A stretch of 64,000 nucleotides of DNA from contig NZ_CP054839.1 in NCBI RefSeq assembly GCF_018141105.1, positions 3,968,001 through 4,032,000 on the forward strand, given 5' to 3'. This DNA is from Saccharopolyspora erythraea. Lineage in GTDB: Bacteria > Actinomycetota > Actinomycetes > Mycobacteriales > Pseudonocardiaceae. Positions 1 to 8,870 of the stretch are shown here, piece after piece; position 1 is the first letter of the stretch; every line of letters starts with the position of its first letter. Both the position numbers and the translations under genes were made by a program. The notes under the pieces are model-generated. The model worked only from the letters and a program-made list of their open reading frames with translations, was not told the origin of the DNA and did no database searches.

Positions 1-1398
1 GTCGGAGGCGCACGACGTCCACGGGTGCAGCTCCAGCGCTGCGTAGTTGGCGAGCCAGGCAAGCGCGGGGACGCTGTCGGCGATGACGTAGTGCTGCGTC
101 TCGTCCGGGTCGGCCGCCTCGTAGCGCCACCTGGTGAGCCAGTCCGGCGCGTGGCTCGGTACCTCCTTGTGCCAGAAGCCGGGCTTGTCCGCGCCGTCGG
201 GGTAGCGGTGGGTGTTGAGGGGCCGGTCGGCCAGGTAGGGCAGGATCACCGGTCCGATCCGCGCGTGGTAGCGGACGAAGTCGCGTTTGGTCACCGCCGG
301 TTCGTCATCGCGGGCCGGGAACAGGACCTTGTCGAGGTTGGTCAGCGCCAGGCGGCGCCCGCCGACCCCCCACGACCCCTTGGCGCCGAGCTCGTCCAGC
401 GCTGCCAGCTCCGCCGCCGAGGGCGGGTCCCACCGAGGTCGTTCGTCGCGTCCGCCTCCGGACTTCTCCTTGTCCGCCTTGCGCCCGGACCTGCGCGCGG
501 TGGTGGCTCGCTGCTTCGCACCCGACTTCTCCCGCGTCTTCGCCGGTTTGGTGTCGGCCTTCTTCGACGTCCCGGATCCGGCCTTGCTCGACGAGGATGC
601 GCTGGAAGCCTTGGCGGATGAGCCGGTGCCGGGGGATTTGCCGGACGAACCGGTGCCGGAGGACTTGCCCGACGCTGCGCTGCCGGATCCGGTGGACCGG
701 GCCGTCTTGCGCTCTCCGGACCGCGAGCCGCGGCTGGACTTCCCGGCCGTTTCGCGGTCCACGGGGACCTCCGCCTCGGAAGCGGGCAGGTCGCTGCGCC
801 ACATCGCGTCCGGGGCGGCGGCGACCTCCTCGTTCGTCCGGCCGCTCTTGACCGACTCGAGGTGGTCCTCGGCCGTCCACCCCGCCTCGGCGTGCTCGTC
901 CTTCTTGTGCAGCAGCAGCCACTGCTCCTTGCCCGAGTCGTCGTCGCCGCGCCGGACGAGCACGAAGCGCCCGCCGAGCTTCTCCCCGTGCAGGTCGAAG
1001 TGCAGGTTCCCGGCCTCGATCGCCTCGGCCGGGTCATCGGTCTCGGCGGGCTCCCACGTGCCGCGGTCCCACACGATGACGTCCCCGCCGCCGTACTCGC
1101 CCTCGGGGATCACGCCTTCGAAGTCGGTGTACTCGATGGGGTGGTCCTCGACCCGCACGGCCAGGTGCCTGGCCTTCGGGTCCAGCGTCGGGCCCTTGGG
1201 CACGGCCCAGCTCAGCAGCACGCCGTCGAGCTCGAGCCGAAGGTCGTAGTGGCGGCGCCGCGCGCGGTGGCGCTGGACGACGAACCGGTTGCCGCCGGGG
1301 CGCGCGCCGCCCTCCCGGCCGGACGGCTCGCTGGTGCGGCTGAAGTCGCGCTTGCGCTGGTACTCGGTGAGCCGCCCGGACTCCTTCGCGGAACTCAT
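1..1398 (-). CDS. ligD: LigD-type phosphoesterase-polymerase protein (partial)
   Basis: This gene runs off the left edge; about 466 residues are visible. LigD proteins process and fill broken DNA ends with Ku in bacterial non-homologous end joining. The N-terminal part (roughly residues 25-165) is the 3'-phosphoesterase domain, with HYDLRLE, SWAVPKG and the HPIEY...FEGVIPEGEYG motif. A Ser/Lys/Gly/Thr-rich linker (about residues 205-305) follows, then the start of the primase-like polymerase domain (RPLNTHRYPDG, ending near AALELHPWTS). Domain order phosphoesterase then polymerase is seen in some actinobacterial LigD proteins; whether a ligase domain follows cannot be seen. An in-frame ATG at 1440 has a better ribosome site, but its 14 extra codons use T-ending codons unlike the rest, so I prefer 1398. 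The ATP-grasp gene lies just upstream on the same strand. Confidence 0.9.
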   Translation of the reverse strand, partial: MSSAKESGRLTEYQRKRDFSRTSEPSGREGGARPGGNRFVVQRHRARRRHYDLRLELDGVLLSWAVPKGPTLDPKARHLAVRVEDHPIEYTDFEGVIPEGEYGGGDVIVWDRGTWEPAETDDPAEAIEAGNLHFDLHGEKLGGRFVLVRRGDDDSGKEQWLLLHKKDEHAEAGWTAEDHLESVKSGRTNEEVAAAPDAMWRSDLPASEAEVPVDRETAGKSSRGSRSGERKTARSTGSGSAASGKSSGTGSSGKSPGTGSSAKASSASSSSKAGSGTSKKADTKPAKTREKSGAKQRATTARRSGRKADKEKSGGGRDERPRWDPPSAAELAALDELGAKGSWGVGGRRLALTNLDKVLFPARDDEPAVTKRDFVRYHARIGPVILPYLADRPLNTHRYPDGADKPGFWHKEVPSHAPDWLTRWRYEAADPDETQHYVIADSVPALAWLANYAALELHPWTSCASD

Positions 1399-1449
1399 CC
1401 CAATCGGATACCCGAGCAACGCGGCCCGAAAAGCGGGCATCGCGAGGCC

Positions 1450-2754
1450 TCAGCGCGGCTCCTCCTCCAGCTCGAACGGCAGCAGCTCCAGCGCCCGGTT
1501 GTACCTCGCGACCAGGTCCTCCTCGTCGCTCCCGCCGAGGTAGATCGCCGCGAGCTCGTAGCTGTAGGAGTCCTGCGCCGGCAGGTCGGAGAGCCATTCG
1601 CCCTCGTTGGCGACGATGTCCACGATGGTGCCGGGCATCTCCTCGCGCACCCGCGCCACGTCCTCCTCGGACGGCACGCTGCGCACCAGCGCGTTGCCGA
1701 ACGTGCGGTAGTACCACTTGGCGGCCACCGCGTGCTCGCCCTGCCCGCTCGGCTGCTGCGGGTCGCGCCCCAGCGCCAGGCGGACCATGGACTGGTAGTT
1801 GGGCACGCCGTCGACGTACTCGAACAGCGGGGCGTGCGACTGCGACAGGCGCGGGTTGACCTCCAGGATGTTGAGCGCGTCGCGGTCGGGATCCCAGAAG
1901 AACTCGATGTTGAACGTCGACGACGAGAGCCCGATCTGGCGGATCACCCGGACCGCGATGTCGCAGGCGCGGTCGGCCACCTCCTGCGGCAGGCTCGACG
2001 GGTACTGGTAGCGCAGGAAGCTCGTCGAGCCCTCGTAGCAGACCGAGTCGATCACGCCGTAGGCGTTGGGCTCGCCGTGCGTGTCGCTGTAGCCCTCGAC
2101 GGTGAGCTGGCGGCCGCGGACCTCTTCCTCCGCCACGCACATCTGCCCGGTCCGCTCGTCGATCTCCGGCGGGAGGTCGAGCATGGACAGCAGGTACTCG
2201 AAGGCACCGCCGACCATGCCGATCTCGCCGCGGGTCTTCTCGACCGCGTGCTCGAACTCCTCGGCGCCGTCGATCCGGAAGGCCAGCGCCGACGAGAACG
2301 ACTTGACCGGCTTCAACCAGAACGGGAACCGCAGGTCCGGCAGTTCCGGGTGCTCCACGTCGACCAGCGCGAACCGCGGGTGCGCGTCGGTGACCTCCTG
2401 CTGCTCCAGACGGCTCCAGTACTTGTTCTCGCACTTGACCACGGACTGCAGGCTGGGGCCGTGCAGCCCGTGGCGCTCGCAGAGGATCGGCACCATCGAG
2501 CTGACCGGGAAGTCCCAGTAGCCGATGATCGCGTCGACGCTGCCGTCGAAGGCGTCGAGCTTCTCCTGCGCCTTCTCCAGGTACTCGGCGAGCTCCACCT
2601 CGCCGCCCATGAGCTCTTCCTTGCTCAGCAGGGAGTGGAACCGGTACTGCTTCAGGTGCGGCAGCTCGTGCAGGAGCGCGAGGTTTCGGTCGTCGAGTCC
2701 CAGCACGAACACGTTCTCGATCGAATTCATCACGACCGTCTGCTTACCCGGCAT
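1450..2754 (-). CDS. ATP-grasp domain carboxylate ligase family protein
   Basis: The protein has 434 residues and ATP-grasp character: a Lys-containing segment FWLKPVKSFSS near residue 150, an acidic metal-binding stretch with ILEVNPRLSQSH near residue 305, and a preceding FNIEFFWD strand. Members join a carboxylate to an amine or other nucleophile through an acylphosphate, using ATP. The acceptor here is unknown. It is soluble with no signal peptide. It lies 51 bases upstream of ligD on the same strand, so the two may be co-transcribed, though no shared role is known. The start at 2754 has a weak GGAAC site; an internal ATG at 2730 is possible. The family call is firm, the substrate is not inferred. 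Confidence 0.8.
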   Translation of the reverse strand: MPGKQTVVMNSIENVFVLGLDDRNLALLHELPHLKQYRFHSLLSKEELMGGEVELAEYLEKAQEKLDAFDGSVDAIIGYWDFPVSSMVPILCERHGLHGPSLQSVVKCENKYWSRLEQQEVTDAHPRFALVDVEHPELPDLRFPFWLKPVKSFSSALAFRIDGAEEFEHAVEKTRGEIGMVGGAFEYLLSMLDLPPEIDERTGQMCVAEEEVRGRQLTVEGYSDTHGEPNAYGVIDSVCYEGSTSFLRYQYPSSLPQEVADRACDIAVRVIRQIGLSSSTFNIEFFWDPDRDALNILEVNPRLSQSHAPLFEYVDGVPNYQSMVRLALGRDPQQPSGQGEHAVAAKWYYRTFGNALVRSVPSEEDVARVREEMPGTIVDIVANEGEWLSDLPAQDSYSYELAAIYLGGSDEEDLVARYNRALELLPFELEEEPR

Positions 2755-2837
2755 CGACGGGTTCCATTCGACCAGCGTCGAACAACGCGGATCGTGTTCG
2801 ACTGCCTCCGGCGAGTACCGGAGCCCTGCGAGACGCG

Positions 2838-2863
2838 GTTTTCCGCCGTACCGGCGGGGGTAT
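2838..2863 (+). promoter_or_regulatory. SigB/SigF-like promoter for the small gene at 2958
   Basis: GTTT at 2838-2841 and GGGTAT at 2858-2863 are separated by 16 bases. This matches the stress sigma factor pattern of actinobacteria (GTTT-N14/17-GGGTA). It would give a leader of about 90 bases. Five similar sites occur elsewhere in the window. Confidence 0.5.
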
Positions 2864-2957
2864 CTCGGTGGACGTCCGCGCAGCGCCGTCGGCGCGGTCG
2901 CGGCGGCATGCCGCGCGGCGGAGGACTCAGGGGCGCCGGTGGAAGGATCTGATCTCG

Positions 2958-3167
2958 ATGGCCGTGGTCGGCAAGCTCCGCAAGCCCGGTGAACAGGCCC
3001 CGCTGGGCGGCCTGTACGAGTGCGACGGCGGATGCGATCACACGTTCAGCACGGAACGGGACAGCCACGTGCTGCCGCCGTTGCCCGACGACTGCGTCGG
3101 AGGCGCGTGGCGGCTGGTGCACGCCCACCCCGACTACTCGATGGGCGATCACCTGGGCCTGTCGTGA
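2958..3167 (+). CDS. Small cysteine-containing hypothetical protein
   Basis: A 69-residue protein starting with ATG after a GGAAGGA ribosome site about 10 bases upstream. It contains KPGEQAPLGGLYECDGGC near the N-terminus, with two Cys in a CxxxC arrangement and a nearby His, then a proline-rich LPPLPDDC segment. The KPG-x-APxxGxY start resembles the small YjzC-like protein family of unknown function. A stress-type promoter lies upstream, so induction under stress is plausible. No function can be assigned. The upstream ATG at 2868 is rejected because the ribosome site sits at 2958. Confidence 0.7.
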   Translation: MAVVGKLRKPGEQAPLGGLYECDGGCDHTFSTERDSHVLPPLPDDCVGGAWRLVHAHPDYSMGDHLGLS

Positions 3168-3559
3168 CCGCCCGCAGCCCGGCCCGGGGCGTCGCCGGTC
3201 AGAACGGCTCCTGGCGATGGGGCTGTCCCAGCGTCGTCCCGCCGAGGTAGGCCGCCAGCTCGCCGAAGCCGAGCCGGATGTCGGGCGGTGCTTGCGTCCG
3301 GGTGGCGCCGCGTGCCGAGCCCGTCGTCCATGCTCGATCGACTCCTGCGCGTCGGCATCGGACGTGCTAACCCCGGCGCAGATTGGGCCATACCTCGTCG
3401 GACGGCACTACCACAGCAGTCGTGCACCCGGTGTGATTGCTCACCTCTGCGGCAAGGTCTTCAAGTACGTGAAACAACTCGTTACGGTGGTGTGGCCAGG
3501 CAAAACATCACCGTTCGTGCACAGTCGAGCGGATGCGAGGAAAGCGAGGGCACCTCCGC
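3168..3559 (+). other. Intergenic stretch, no gene supported
   Basis: About 390 bases without a convincing gene. On the minus strand a frame ending at 3199 reads LGFGELAAYLGGTTLGQP before its stop, which looks protein-like for some 25 residues but not further upstream. It may be the tail of a decayed gene. No terminator or clear promoter was seen. Confidence 0.4.
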
Positions 3560-4081
3560 GTGTCGGTGGATCTATCGTCGGTCGTCGCGGCCACCACGCG
3601 GTGGCTGAACGCCGCCTACCCGGCCTCCGGCGGAGCGTTCGACCGCGCGCTGGCCGAGGCGCAGGCGCAGCAGGCGGTGACCGTGGCGGCCTCGCTGCGC
3701 TACCCGACAAAGGTGGACGCCGCGCTGGTCGTGCTCGCGGGCCCGGGCGGTTCGGCGCGGCTGGACTGGCTCGCGGGCACCGAGGTCCACGACCTGGAGC
3801 ACCCCGACCACGCCTGGCGCACCTGGGTCGACGAGGTCGTCGCGAGCTGGGCGTGCTGCCTGCTCGCGGACCCGGCGCTGGCCGCCCGCGCGGTCGCCGC
3901 GCTCCCGCCCGCGCCCCCAGGCGTCCCGGCGTCCTCCTTCGGCCGGCTCACCGAGCCGGGGCGCCGCGAGCAGAACGCGGCGTTCCTGCTGCGCCACCCC
4001 GATTTGCAGGCCCCGGTGGCCGAACTGCACCGCGAGCGCCTGCTGGAGCTGATCGAGCCCGACACGAGCACCGCGGCCTGA
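3560..4081 (+). CDS. Hypothetical protein
   Basis: I do not recognise this 173-residue protein. It is predicted soluble, alanine-rich and mostly helical, with a conserved-looking core WRTWVDEVVASWACCLLADP near the middle and a C-terminal RREQNAAFLLRHPDLQ segment. No signal peptide or membrane span is evident. The GTG at 3560 follows a GAGGG site by about eight bases; an in-frame ATG at 3533 would add nine residues. It stands alone between two gene-poor stretches, with the hemerythrin-like gene downstream on the same strand. Third-position GC is typical of real genes here. Confidence 0.65.
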   Translation: MSVDLSSVVAATTRWLNAAYPASGGAFDRALAEAQAQQAVTVAASLRYPTKVDAALVVLAGPGGSARLDWLAGTEVHDLEHPDHAWRTWVDEVVASWACCLLADPALAARAVAALPPAPPGVPASSFGRLTEPGRREQNAAFLLRHPDLQAPVAELHRERLLELIEPDTSTAA

Positions 4082-4248
4082 CCGCGCCCCGGTCGGCTCC
4101 GCCCTGCTCCTTCGGAGCTCCTGGCTCGTCGCGGCCCGTCCACGAAGTGTCAGGCTCGCGCCGCGCTCACTCGTGCGAAGGGTTTAGCCCGTGGCGGCTC
4201 AGGCAACGCCAGAGCGAGTGGTTCGCTTCGCAGCGTGAGGAGACCGGT

Positions 4249-4818
4249 ATGGCCCAGGAAACGCAGAACAACGGTGACCTCGTCGACGTGCTGATCCAGG
4301 ACCACCGCGACGTGGAGTCGGCGTTCGGCGAGTACGAGCGCGGCGGACTGTCCGCGGAGGCACGCCGCGACCTCGTCGACCACATCATCACCGAACTGGT
4401 GCGGCACTCGGTCGCCGAGGAGCAGCACCTCTACCCGGCCGCACGCGAGCACCTGCCCGACGGCGACGAGATCGCCGACCACGAGATCCGGGAGCACGCC
4501 GAGGCCGAGTCGGTCATGAAGCGGATCGAGGACCTCGATCCCGGCAGCGCCGACTTCGACCGGCTCGTCCGGGAGCTGATCAGCGAGATCCGCCACCACG
4601 TCGAGGATGAGGAGCGGGACCTGTTCCCCCGCCTGCGCGACGTGTGCTCACCGCGGTATCTGCGGGAAATGGGCGACAAGATCGTGCAGGCGAAGAAGGT
4701 CGCGCCGACCCGGCCGCACCCGTCGGCGCCGGACCGGCCGCCGGCGAACAAGGTCCTCGACCCGGGCGTGGGCATGATCGACCGGATGCGCGACGCCCTC
4801 ACCGGCCGCAGCCACTGA
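4249..4818 (+). CDS. Hemerythrin/HHE cation-binding domain protein
   Basis: A 189-residue protein made almost entirely of an HHE four-helix domain. Candidate iron ligands are H19, H53, E57/H60, H78/H83, H116/H117 and E121, spaced as in hemerythrin-like proteins that bind a diiron centre. Such proteins sense or store O2, NO or peroxide, or protect iron-sulfur clusters; the exact role here is unknown. The C-terminal 50 residues are Pro/Lys-rich and probably disordered. The ATG at 4249 follows GAGGAGA by six bases. The longer upstream open frame has no such site and is rejected. It sits among other small stress-type genes. Confidence 0.85.
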   Translation: MAQETQNNGDLVDVLIQDHRDVESAFGEYERGGLSAEARRDLVDHIITELVRHSVAEEQHLYPAAREHLPDGDEIADHEIREHAEAESVMKRIEDLDPGSADFDRLVRELISEIRHHVEDEERDLFPRLRDVCSPRYLREMGDKIVQAKKVAPTRPHPSAPDRPPANKVLDPGVGMIDRMRDALTGRSH

Positions 4819-5160
4819 TCACCGGCCGCCCAGCGGCACCCGCGCACAGCTCCGCAACGAGGCCGGAGCAGGGCCGCGCCGCCGCGAAGCGTCGCGGCTC
4901 GCCCGTCGCACATCGCAGCCGGGGAGGAAAGCCGTGAGTCGACGCGCGGAAGGGCTGGCCAGTACCGCCCGCGACGCCGGTGGCACCGGCTGTGGCATTG
5001 GCGGCGCTGACCTGGCCGTCACGGCGCGGGAAACGCGGGGCGCCGGGCCAGCCACCACGTCGTGGCCGGGCGCGACGGACGGCTCGGCGTCCTGACGGGC
5101 GGAGGCGGTCGCGCGGCGTCCGCGAAGCACTACTCCAGAAGGTTGGCAGGTAAGCCGCAC
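4819..5160 (+). other. Intergenic stretch, no gene supported
   Basis: About 340 bases between the hemerythrin-like gene and the DUF6292-like gene. No open frame has a ribosome site and family resemblance. No strong hairpin or recognised promoter was found. Confidence 0.4.
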
Positions 5161-5610
5161 ATGAATGATCAGCAGCTGAACGAACAGGTCCGCGAACGCA
5201 CGCAGGGTCAACGGGAGCTGACCGACGTGGTGGCGAGCTACCTCGCGGCGGTCCGGGACGCCGCCGGCATGCTCGGCCTGGATTTCGAGGGTTCCCGCTC
5301 CGGCGCCGAGAGCCCGAGCATCGAGATCGAGCTGGGCGGGGTGCCCGGCGTGCTGGTGTTCTGGACTCCCTATCGCGGCTGGGGCTACCGCGACGAGCAC
5401 GGCGAGCACTTCTACCGCGTCGGCATCGAGTCCGACGCCGCCTCGCTGGTGCCGGACGCCGAGGTCGTGTCGGCCTGGCTGCGGGTGCTGGACTCCGGCG
5501 ACCTGGAGGGCCACCAGGACGCGCCGGAGGCGCTGCACCCGGGCGACCCGGCGCTCGTCGAGCGGCTCGCCACCCTGGGCGCGGGCGAGGACCCCCATGC
5601 ACCCGGCTGA
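5161..5610 (+). CDS. DUF6292-like hypothetical protein
   Basis: The 149-residue protein has an N-terminal helix (VASYLAAVRDAAGMLGLDF), then strands with a WTPYRGWGYRDEHGEHFYRVG core, as in the actinobacterial DUF6292 family. That family has no established function and is common near regulatory and phage-like genes. No signal peptide or membrane segment. The ATG at 5161 is preceded by a GAAGG-containing stretch; the longer frame from 5062 lacks support. It is followed on the same strand by the methyltransferase gene after about 86 bases. The family match is by pattern only. Confidence 0.65.
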   Translation: MNDQQLNEQVRERTQGQRELTDVVASYLAAVRDAAGMLGLDFEGSRSGAESPSIEIELGGVPGVLVFWTPYRGWGYRDEHGEHFYRVGIESDAASLVPDAEVVSAWLRVLDSGDLEGHQDAPEALHPGDPALVERLATLGAGEDPHAPG

Positions 5611-5696
5611 CCGTCCCTGGCAGAGCGGTGGTGGCCTTCGCGATGTGGCGGGGTGCCAGAACGTTTCGCCGTCCACATCGGAGGAAAACCACGGGT

Positions 5697-6353
5697 ATGC
5701 GCCTGCTTCGACTGCCCGGCGTGTACCGCCCGCAGGGTGACACGCACCTGCTCACCGAGGTGCTGAGCGACTCGGGGCTGCGCAGGGGCGGCCGTGTGCT
5801 CGACGTGGGCACCGGTACCGGCGCGCTGGCCGTCGCGGCCGTCCGCGCCGGAGCGGGCAGCGTGGTGGCGGTGGACGTCTCCGTGCCGGCGGTCGTCACG
5901 GCGAGCATCAACACCTTGCTGCGCGGCATGCCGGTGCGGGTCGCGCACGGTGACGCGTTGGAGGGTTTCGGCGGCGAGCGTTTCGACGCGGTGGTCTCGA
6001 ACCCGCCGTACGTGCCGTCGGACGCCGACGAGGTGCCGGCCAGAGGGGCCGCGCGGGCGTGGGAGGCCGGGCGCGGGGGCCGTGCGTTGCTGGACCGGCT
6101 GTGCGGGCTCGCGCCGGATCTGCTGAGCCCGGGCGGAATCCTGCTGGTGGTGCACTCCGATCTGTCCGATGTGGACTTGACGTTGCGGCAGCTGCGGCGC
6201 CGCGGCATGCACGCGTCGGTGGTGGCCCAGCGGAGGCAGGGGTTCGGCCCGGTGCTGCGCGCCCGCGCGCCGATGCTGGAGCGCTGCGGCCTGATCGAGC
6301 CGGGGCAGCGCGACGAGGAACTGGTGGTGGTCCGTGGTGAGCGGCAGGGATGA
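5697..6353 (+). CDS. HemK-like class I SAM-dependent methyltransferase
   Basis: A 218-residue Rossmann-fold methyltransferase. The SAM-binding motif VLDVGTGTGALA lies at residues 34-45, the acidic end of strand 2 (VAVD) at 57-60, and the catalytic NPPY motif at 102-105. NPPY is typical of enzymes that methylate an amide or amino nitrogen, such as the PrmC/HemK glutamine methyltransferases. The usual N-terminal helical domain of PrmC is missing, so this is a stand-alone catalytic domain and its target is not predicted. The ATG at 5697 follows GAGGAAAA. It overlaps the next gene by 20 bases, which suggests translational coupling. Confidence 0.85.
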   Translation: MRLLRLPGVYRPQGDTHLLTEVLSDSGLRRGGRVLDVGTGTGALAVAAVRAGAGSVVAVDVSVPAVVTASINTLLRGMPVRVAHGDALEGFGGERFDAVVSNPPYVPSDADEVPARGAARAWEAGRGGRALLDRLCGLAPDLLSPGGILLVVHSDLSDVDLTLRQLRRRGMHASVVAQRRQGFGPVLRARAPMLERCGLIEPGQRDEELVVVRGERQG

Positions 6354-6552
6354 CGACCGCGACCGGCGGCGCGTGACGCTGGTGCGGGGCGGCCCGATCC
6401 TGGTGGAGGGACCGGTGGAACTGGTCCTGGACGACGGCACGACGGTGTGCTCGGATCGGTTCGTGGTGGCCGTGTGCGCGTGCCGCCGCAGCCGGCGGTA
6501 CCCGTTCTGCGACACCAGCCACCGTCGCCGAGCACGCGACGACCAGCGGTAG
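6334..6552 (+). CDS. CDGSH-type iron-sulfur protein
   Basis: A 72-residue protein whose C-terminal half holds C-A-C-R-R-S-x3-P-F-C-D-T-S-H, the three-Cys, one-His ligand set of CDGSH (mitoNEET-like) [2Fe-2S] proteins. The glycine of the CDGSH signature is replaced by threonine, a change seen in some bacterial members. The N-terminal part is a short beta region (GGPILVEGPVELVLDDG). Likely a small redox or cluster-transfer protein in the cytoplasm. It begins with GTG inside the end of the methyltransferase gene, so the two are probably one operon. The partner is unknown. Confidence 0.8.
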   Translation: MVSGRDDDRDRRRVTLVRGGPILVEGPVELVLDDGTTVCSDRFVVAVCACRRSRRYPFCDTSHRRRARDDQR

Positions 6553-6626
6553 CCGGGGATGTTGCAGGAGTCGGTTGCGAGCGGGGGTCCCACACCGCAG
6601 GCGGCGGACGCCGTTTGTGGAAGTCG

Positions 6627-7691
6627 CTAGCCCTCGCGCACGTCCCGTACGTCGTCCGGCAGGGGTTCGCGCAGCGATGTGCGGTCGTCGCGCCAGCAGT
6701 CGAACAGGTGCCGCGCCAAGGCGTCCTCGAGCAGATCGGTGGCCTGCACGCCGAACACGACGTCCGCGCGCAGCGCCGGTTCGCGGGCGAGCAGGTCGCC
6801 CACGACGTCGCGGCGCATGATCTGCTCGTGCACGGCGTCGGCTTCGACGTGCTCGGTGAAGAAGTGCGTGCACGCCGGGTCCGCGCCGAGCCGGCGCAGC
6901 GCGCGGGCCATCCGGTCGGCGTTGGGCGCGGTGGTGATCTCCGCGGCGCTGAAGTGCCCGACGAGCGCACCGCGCAGGCCGCGGTGCAGTCCCAGCAACG
7001 ACATCAGATTGACGATCGAGATCTGAGGTGCGGGCACGGCGTCGAGGTAGTGCAGGTAGTCGCCGGACATCCCGGCGCCGGCCAGCAGGTCGGCGAACAG
7101 GCGGGCGTGCATCCGCTCGCCCCGGCCGCCGCCGAACTCGTCGAACTCGACGGCGACCAGCGCGGCCTTGGCCTGGCCCTGCAGCCGCGGTACGACCCAC
7201 ACGTGCGGGTCGGCTTCCTTGAGGTGGTAGATCGACCGGTGCGCGAAGAACTCGCGCAGCTGCCACCACTTCCCGTGGTCGCGCAGGTAGTGCGAGACGG
7301 TGCCGCCGGTGGGCTCGACCAGCAGGGCCTCGAGCGTTCCCTCGACGTCGTCGCCGCCCTCGACGTCGGCGCGCAGCGCGGACAGGAAGGTCCGTTCGAG
7401 CGCGCCGCGCAGGCGCAGCAGGTCGGGATCCCATTCCCAGTCCGGAGAAACAACTCGGAAGCCGCGGTAGTGCAGCTCGTAGCAGACGTGCAGGGCGAGC
7501 GCCAGGTCCTCGCCGTAGGGCGCGGCGCGTTCCGCCTCGGCCAACGGCAGCGGGCCGGGCGGGGGAGGATTGGCCAGCGCGTCGAGGATCGCGGCCGAGA
7601 CGGGTCCGCGAGGTGCGGGCAGGGCCGCCCCGACGGCCTGGTCGTCGAATGCTGCCGTGGTGCGCACTTCTGGGGTCCTTTCCTGGAACAC
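6627..7691 (-). CDS. Iron-containing redox enzyme, haem-oxygenase-like fold
   Basis: The 354-residue protein resembles the haem-oxygenase-like diiron oxidase families (iron-containing redox enzyme family proteins). A helical C-terminal two-thirds carries spaced Glu/His residues: FFAHRSIYHLKEADPH, VEFDEFGGGRGERMHARLF, and HFTEHVEADAVHE-type segments, which fit a carboxylate/histidine metal site. Substrate unknown. It is the last gene of a tight operon: three bases separate it from the glutamate-cysteine-ligase-like gene, which overlaps the Rieske/FAD gene upstream. A joint role in thiol or oxidant metabolism is only an inference. Confidence 0.75.
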   Translation of the reverse strand: MFQERTPEVRTTAAFDDQAVGAALPAPRGPVSAAILDALANPPPPGPLPLAEAERAAPYGEDLALALHVCYELHYRGFRVVSPDWEWDPDLLRLRGALERTFLSALRADVEGGDDVEGTLEALLVEPTGGTVSHYLRDHGKWWQLREFFAHRSIYHLKEADPHVWVVPRLQGQAKAALVAVEFDEFGGGRGERMHARLFADLLAGAGMSGDYLHYLDAVPAPQISIVNLMSLLGLHRGLRGALVGHFSAAEITTAPNADRMARALRRLGADPACTHFFTEHVEADAVHEQIMRRDVVGDLLAREPALRADVVFGVQATDLLEDALARHLFDCWRDDRTSLREPLPDDVRDVREG

Positions 7692-7694
7692 GGA

Positions 7695-8870
7695 TCAGGT
7701 TCGCAGCCGGTCGGTGCGCCCGGGTGCGGTGGCCGCCGCGAGCATGGCGACCACCTCGCGCGGTCCTCCGGCGGCGGCCGCCGCCCGCTGCCGCTCGGCG
7801 CCGGTGCCGACGCCGGTCACGTGCGCCAGCGCCTCCCGGACGAGAGCCGAGTCCCCGGTCTCCTCCAGCGCGGGAGCAACCCGGCGCAGCAGCCGTTCCA
7901 CCATCTCCGGCGCGGGGACGCGCCGGGCGGGCACCGGGTCCACGGCGGGTCCGCGGAGCCCGTACCGGGACGCGGTCCACACCGCTGCGGCGGCGACCTG
8001 GTCGGACACCTCGTCGGCCTCCCGGCCCGCGGCGAGGTCGTCGAGCGCCGCGCGGACCAGCGCGCGGGAGAGTCCCGCCTGCAACACGGTCTCCTCCGCG
8101 GTGATCAGGGCGTCGGCCACCCGCAGCTCCACGGTGGGCAGGTGGGGCGAGGGCCGCGCGAGCCAGAACGACATCCGGTCGTCCACCAGCGCCCCGCAGT
8201 CGACCAGGCGTGCTACCTCGCGGTCGTAGGCGTCCCGCGACGGGAAGTGCGGCGGGACGCCGGAGCCGGGGTACAGCCGCTGCTGGACCCCGCGCCAGCT
8301 TGCGTGCCCGGTGTCGTGGCCGAGGTGGAAGGGCGAGTTCGCCGAGATCGCGAGCAGAGTCGGCAGCCACGGCCGGAGGTGGTTCACCACGGCCACCGCG
8401 GTGTCGCGGTCGGGGACGCCGACGTGCACGTGGCAGCCGCACACGTGGTAGTCCGAAGCCACCGCCCGGTAGCGTTCGGCGATGTCGGCGAACCGCTGGC
8501 CGCGGCTGGTGCCGGTGCCCTCCACCGCGAGGACGGGAGTGCCCGACGAGAGAACCCGCGCACCGACCGTCGACGCGGCCCTGGCCAGCGACGTCCGCGC
8601 CGCCACGAGGTGTGAGCGCAACTCCTCCAGCGTCCGGCAGCACCCCGTCGCGGCCTCGAGCTGGGTGTTGAGCATCTCGGCGTGCAGCAGCGCGTCCGGC
8701 GCGCCCAGCGGGCCGTTGGCGGCCTCTTCGAGCACCGCCTCTGCGTGCGGCGCGAGCTGGCCCGACGCGGCGTCCACCAGCAGGAACTCCTCTTCCGCGC
8801 CGATCGTCACCCCGCCCTGCACCGGGGGATGCTGCGTGGTGGGGGCGGCGGGGTGCTCCTGCAGGCCCAT
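7695..8870 (-). CDS. Carboxylate-amine ligase, GCS2/YbdK (EgtA-like) family
   Basis: A 391-residue member of the glutamate-cysteine ligase family 2. GAEEEFLLVD at residues 24-33 is the ATP/metal-binding start of the family, followed by ALLHAEMLNTQLE and the CHVHVGVPD motif, then ISANSPFHLG and a PTVELRVADA segment near residue 240. These enzymes make gamma-glutamyl amides; YbdK members show weak glutamate-cysteine ligase activity, and EgtA serves ergothioneine biosynthesis. No other ergothioneine genes are visible here, so the acceptor is open. The ATG at 8870 overlaps the stop of the upstream Rieske/FAD gene (TGATG). The extended N-terminus up to 8975 lies inside that gene and is rejected. 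Confidence 0.85.
   Translation of the reverse strand: MGLQEHPAAPTTQHPPVQGGVTIGAEEEFLLVDAASGQLAPHAEAVLEEAANGPLGAPDALLHAEMLNTQLEAATGCCRTLEELRSHLVAARTSLARAASTVGARVLSSGTPVLAVEGTGTSRGQRFADIAERYRAVASDYHVCGCHVHVGVPDRDTAVAVVNHLRPWLPTLLAISANSPFHLGHDTGHASWRGVQQRLYPGSGVPPHFPSRDAYDREVARLVDCGALVDDRMSFWLARPSPHLPTVELRVADALITAEETVLQAGLSRALVRAALDDLAAGREADEVSDQVAAAAVWTASRYGLRGPAVDPVPARRVPAPEMVERLLRRVAPALEETGDSALVREALAHVTGVGTGAERQRAAAAAGGPREVVAMLAAATAPGRTDRLRT

Noticed and set aside
862-2952. A long plus-strand frame over ligD and the ATP-grasp gene
   Set aside because: Both minus-strand genes have clear family motifs and start signals; the plus frame shows only Val/Leu/Arg-rich shadow sequence.
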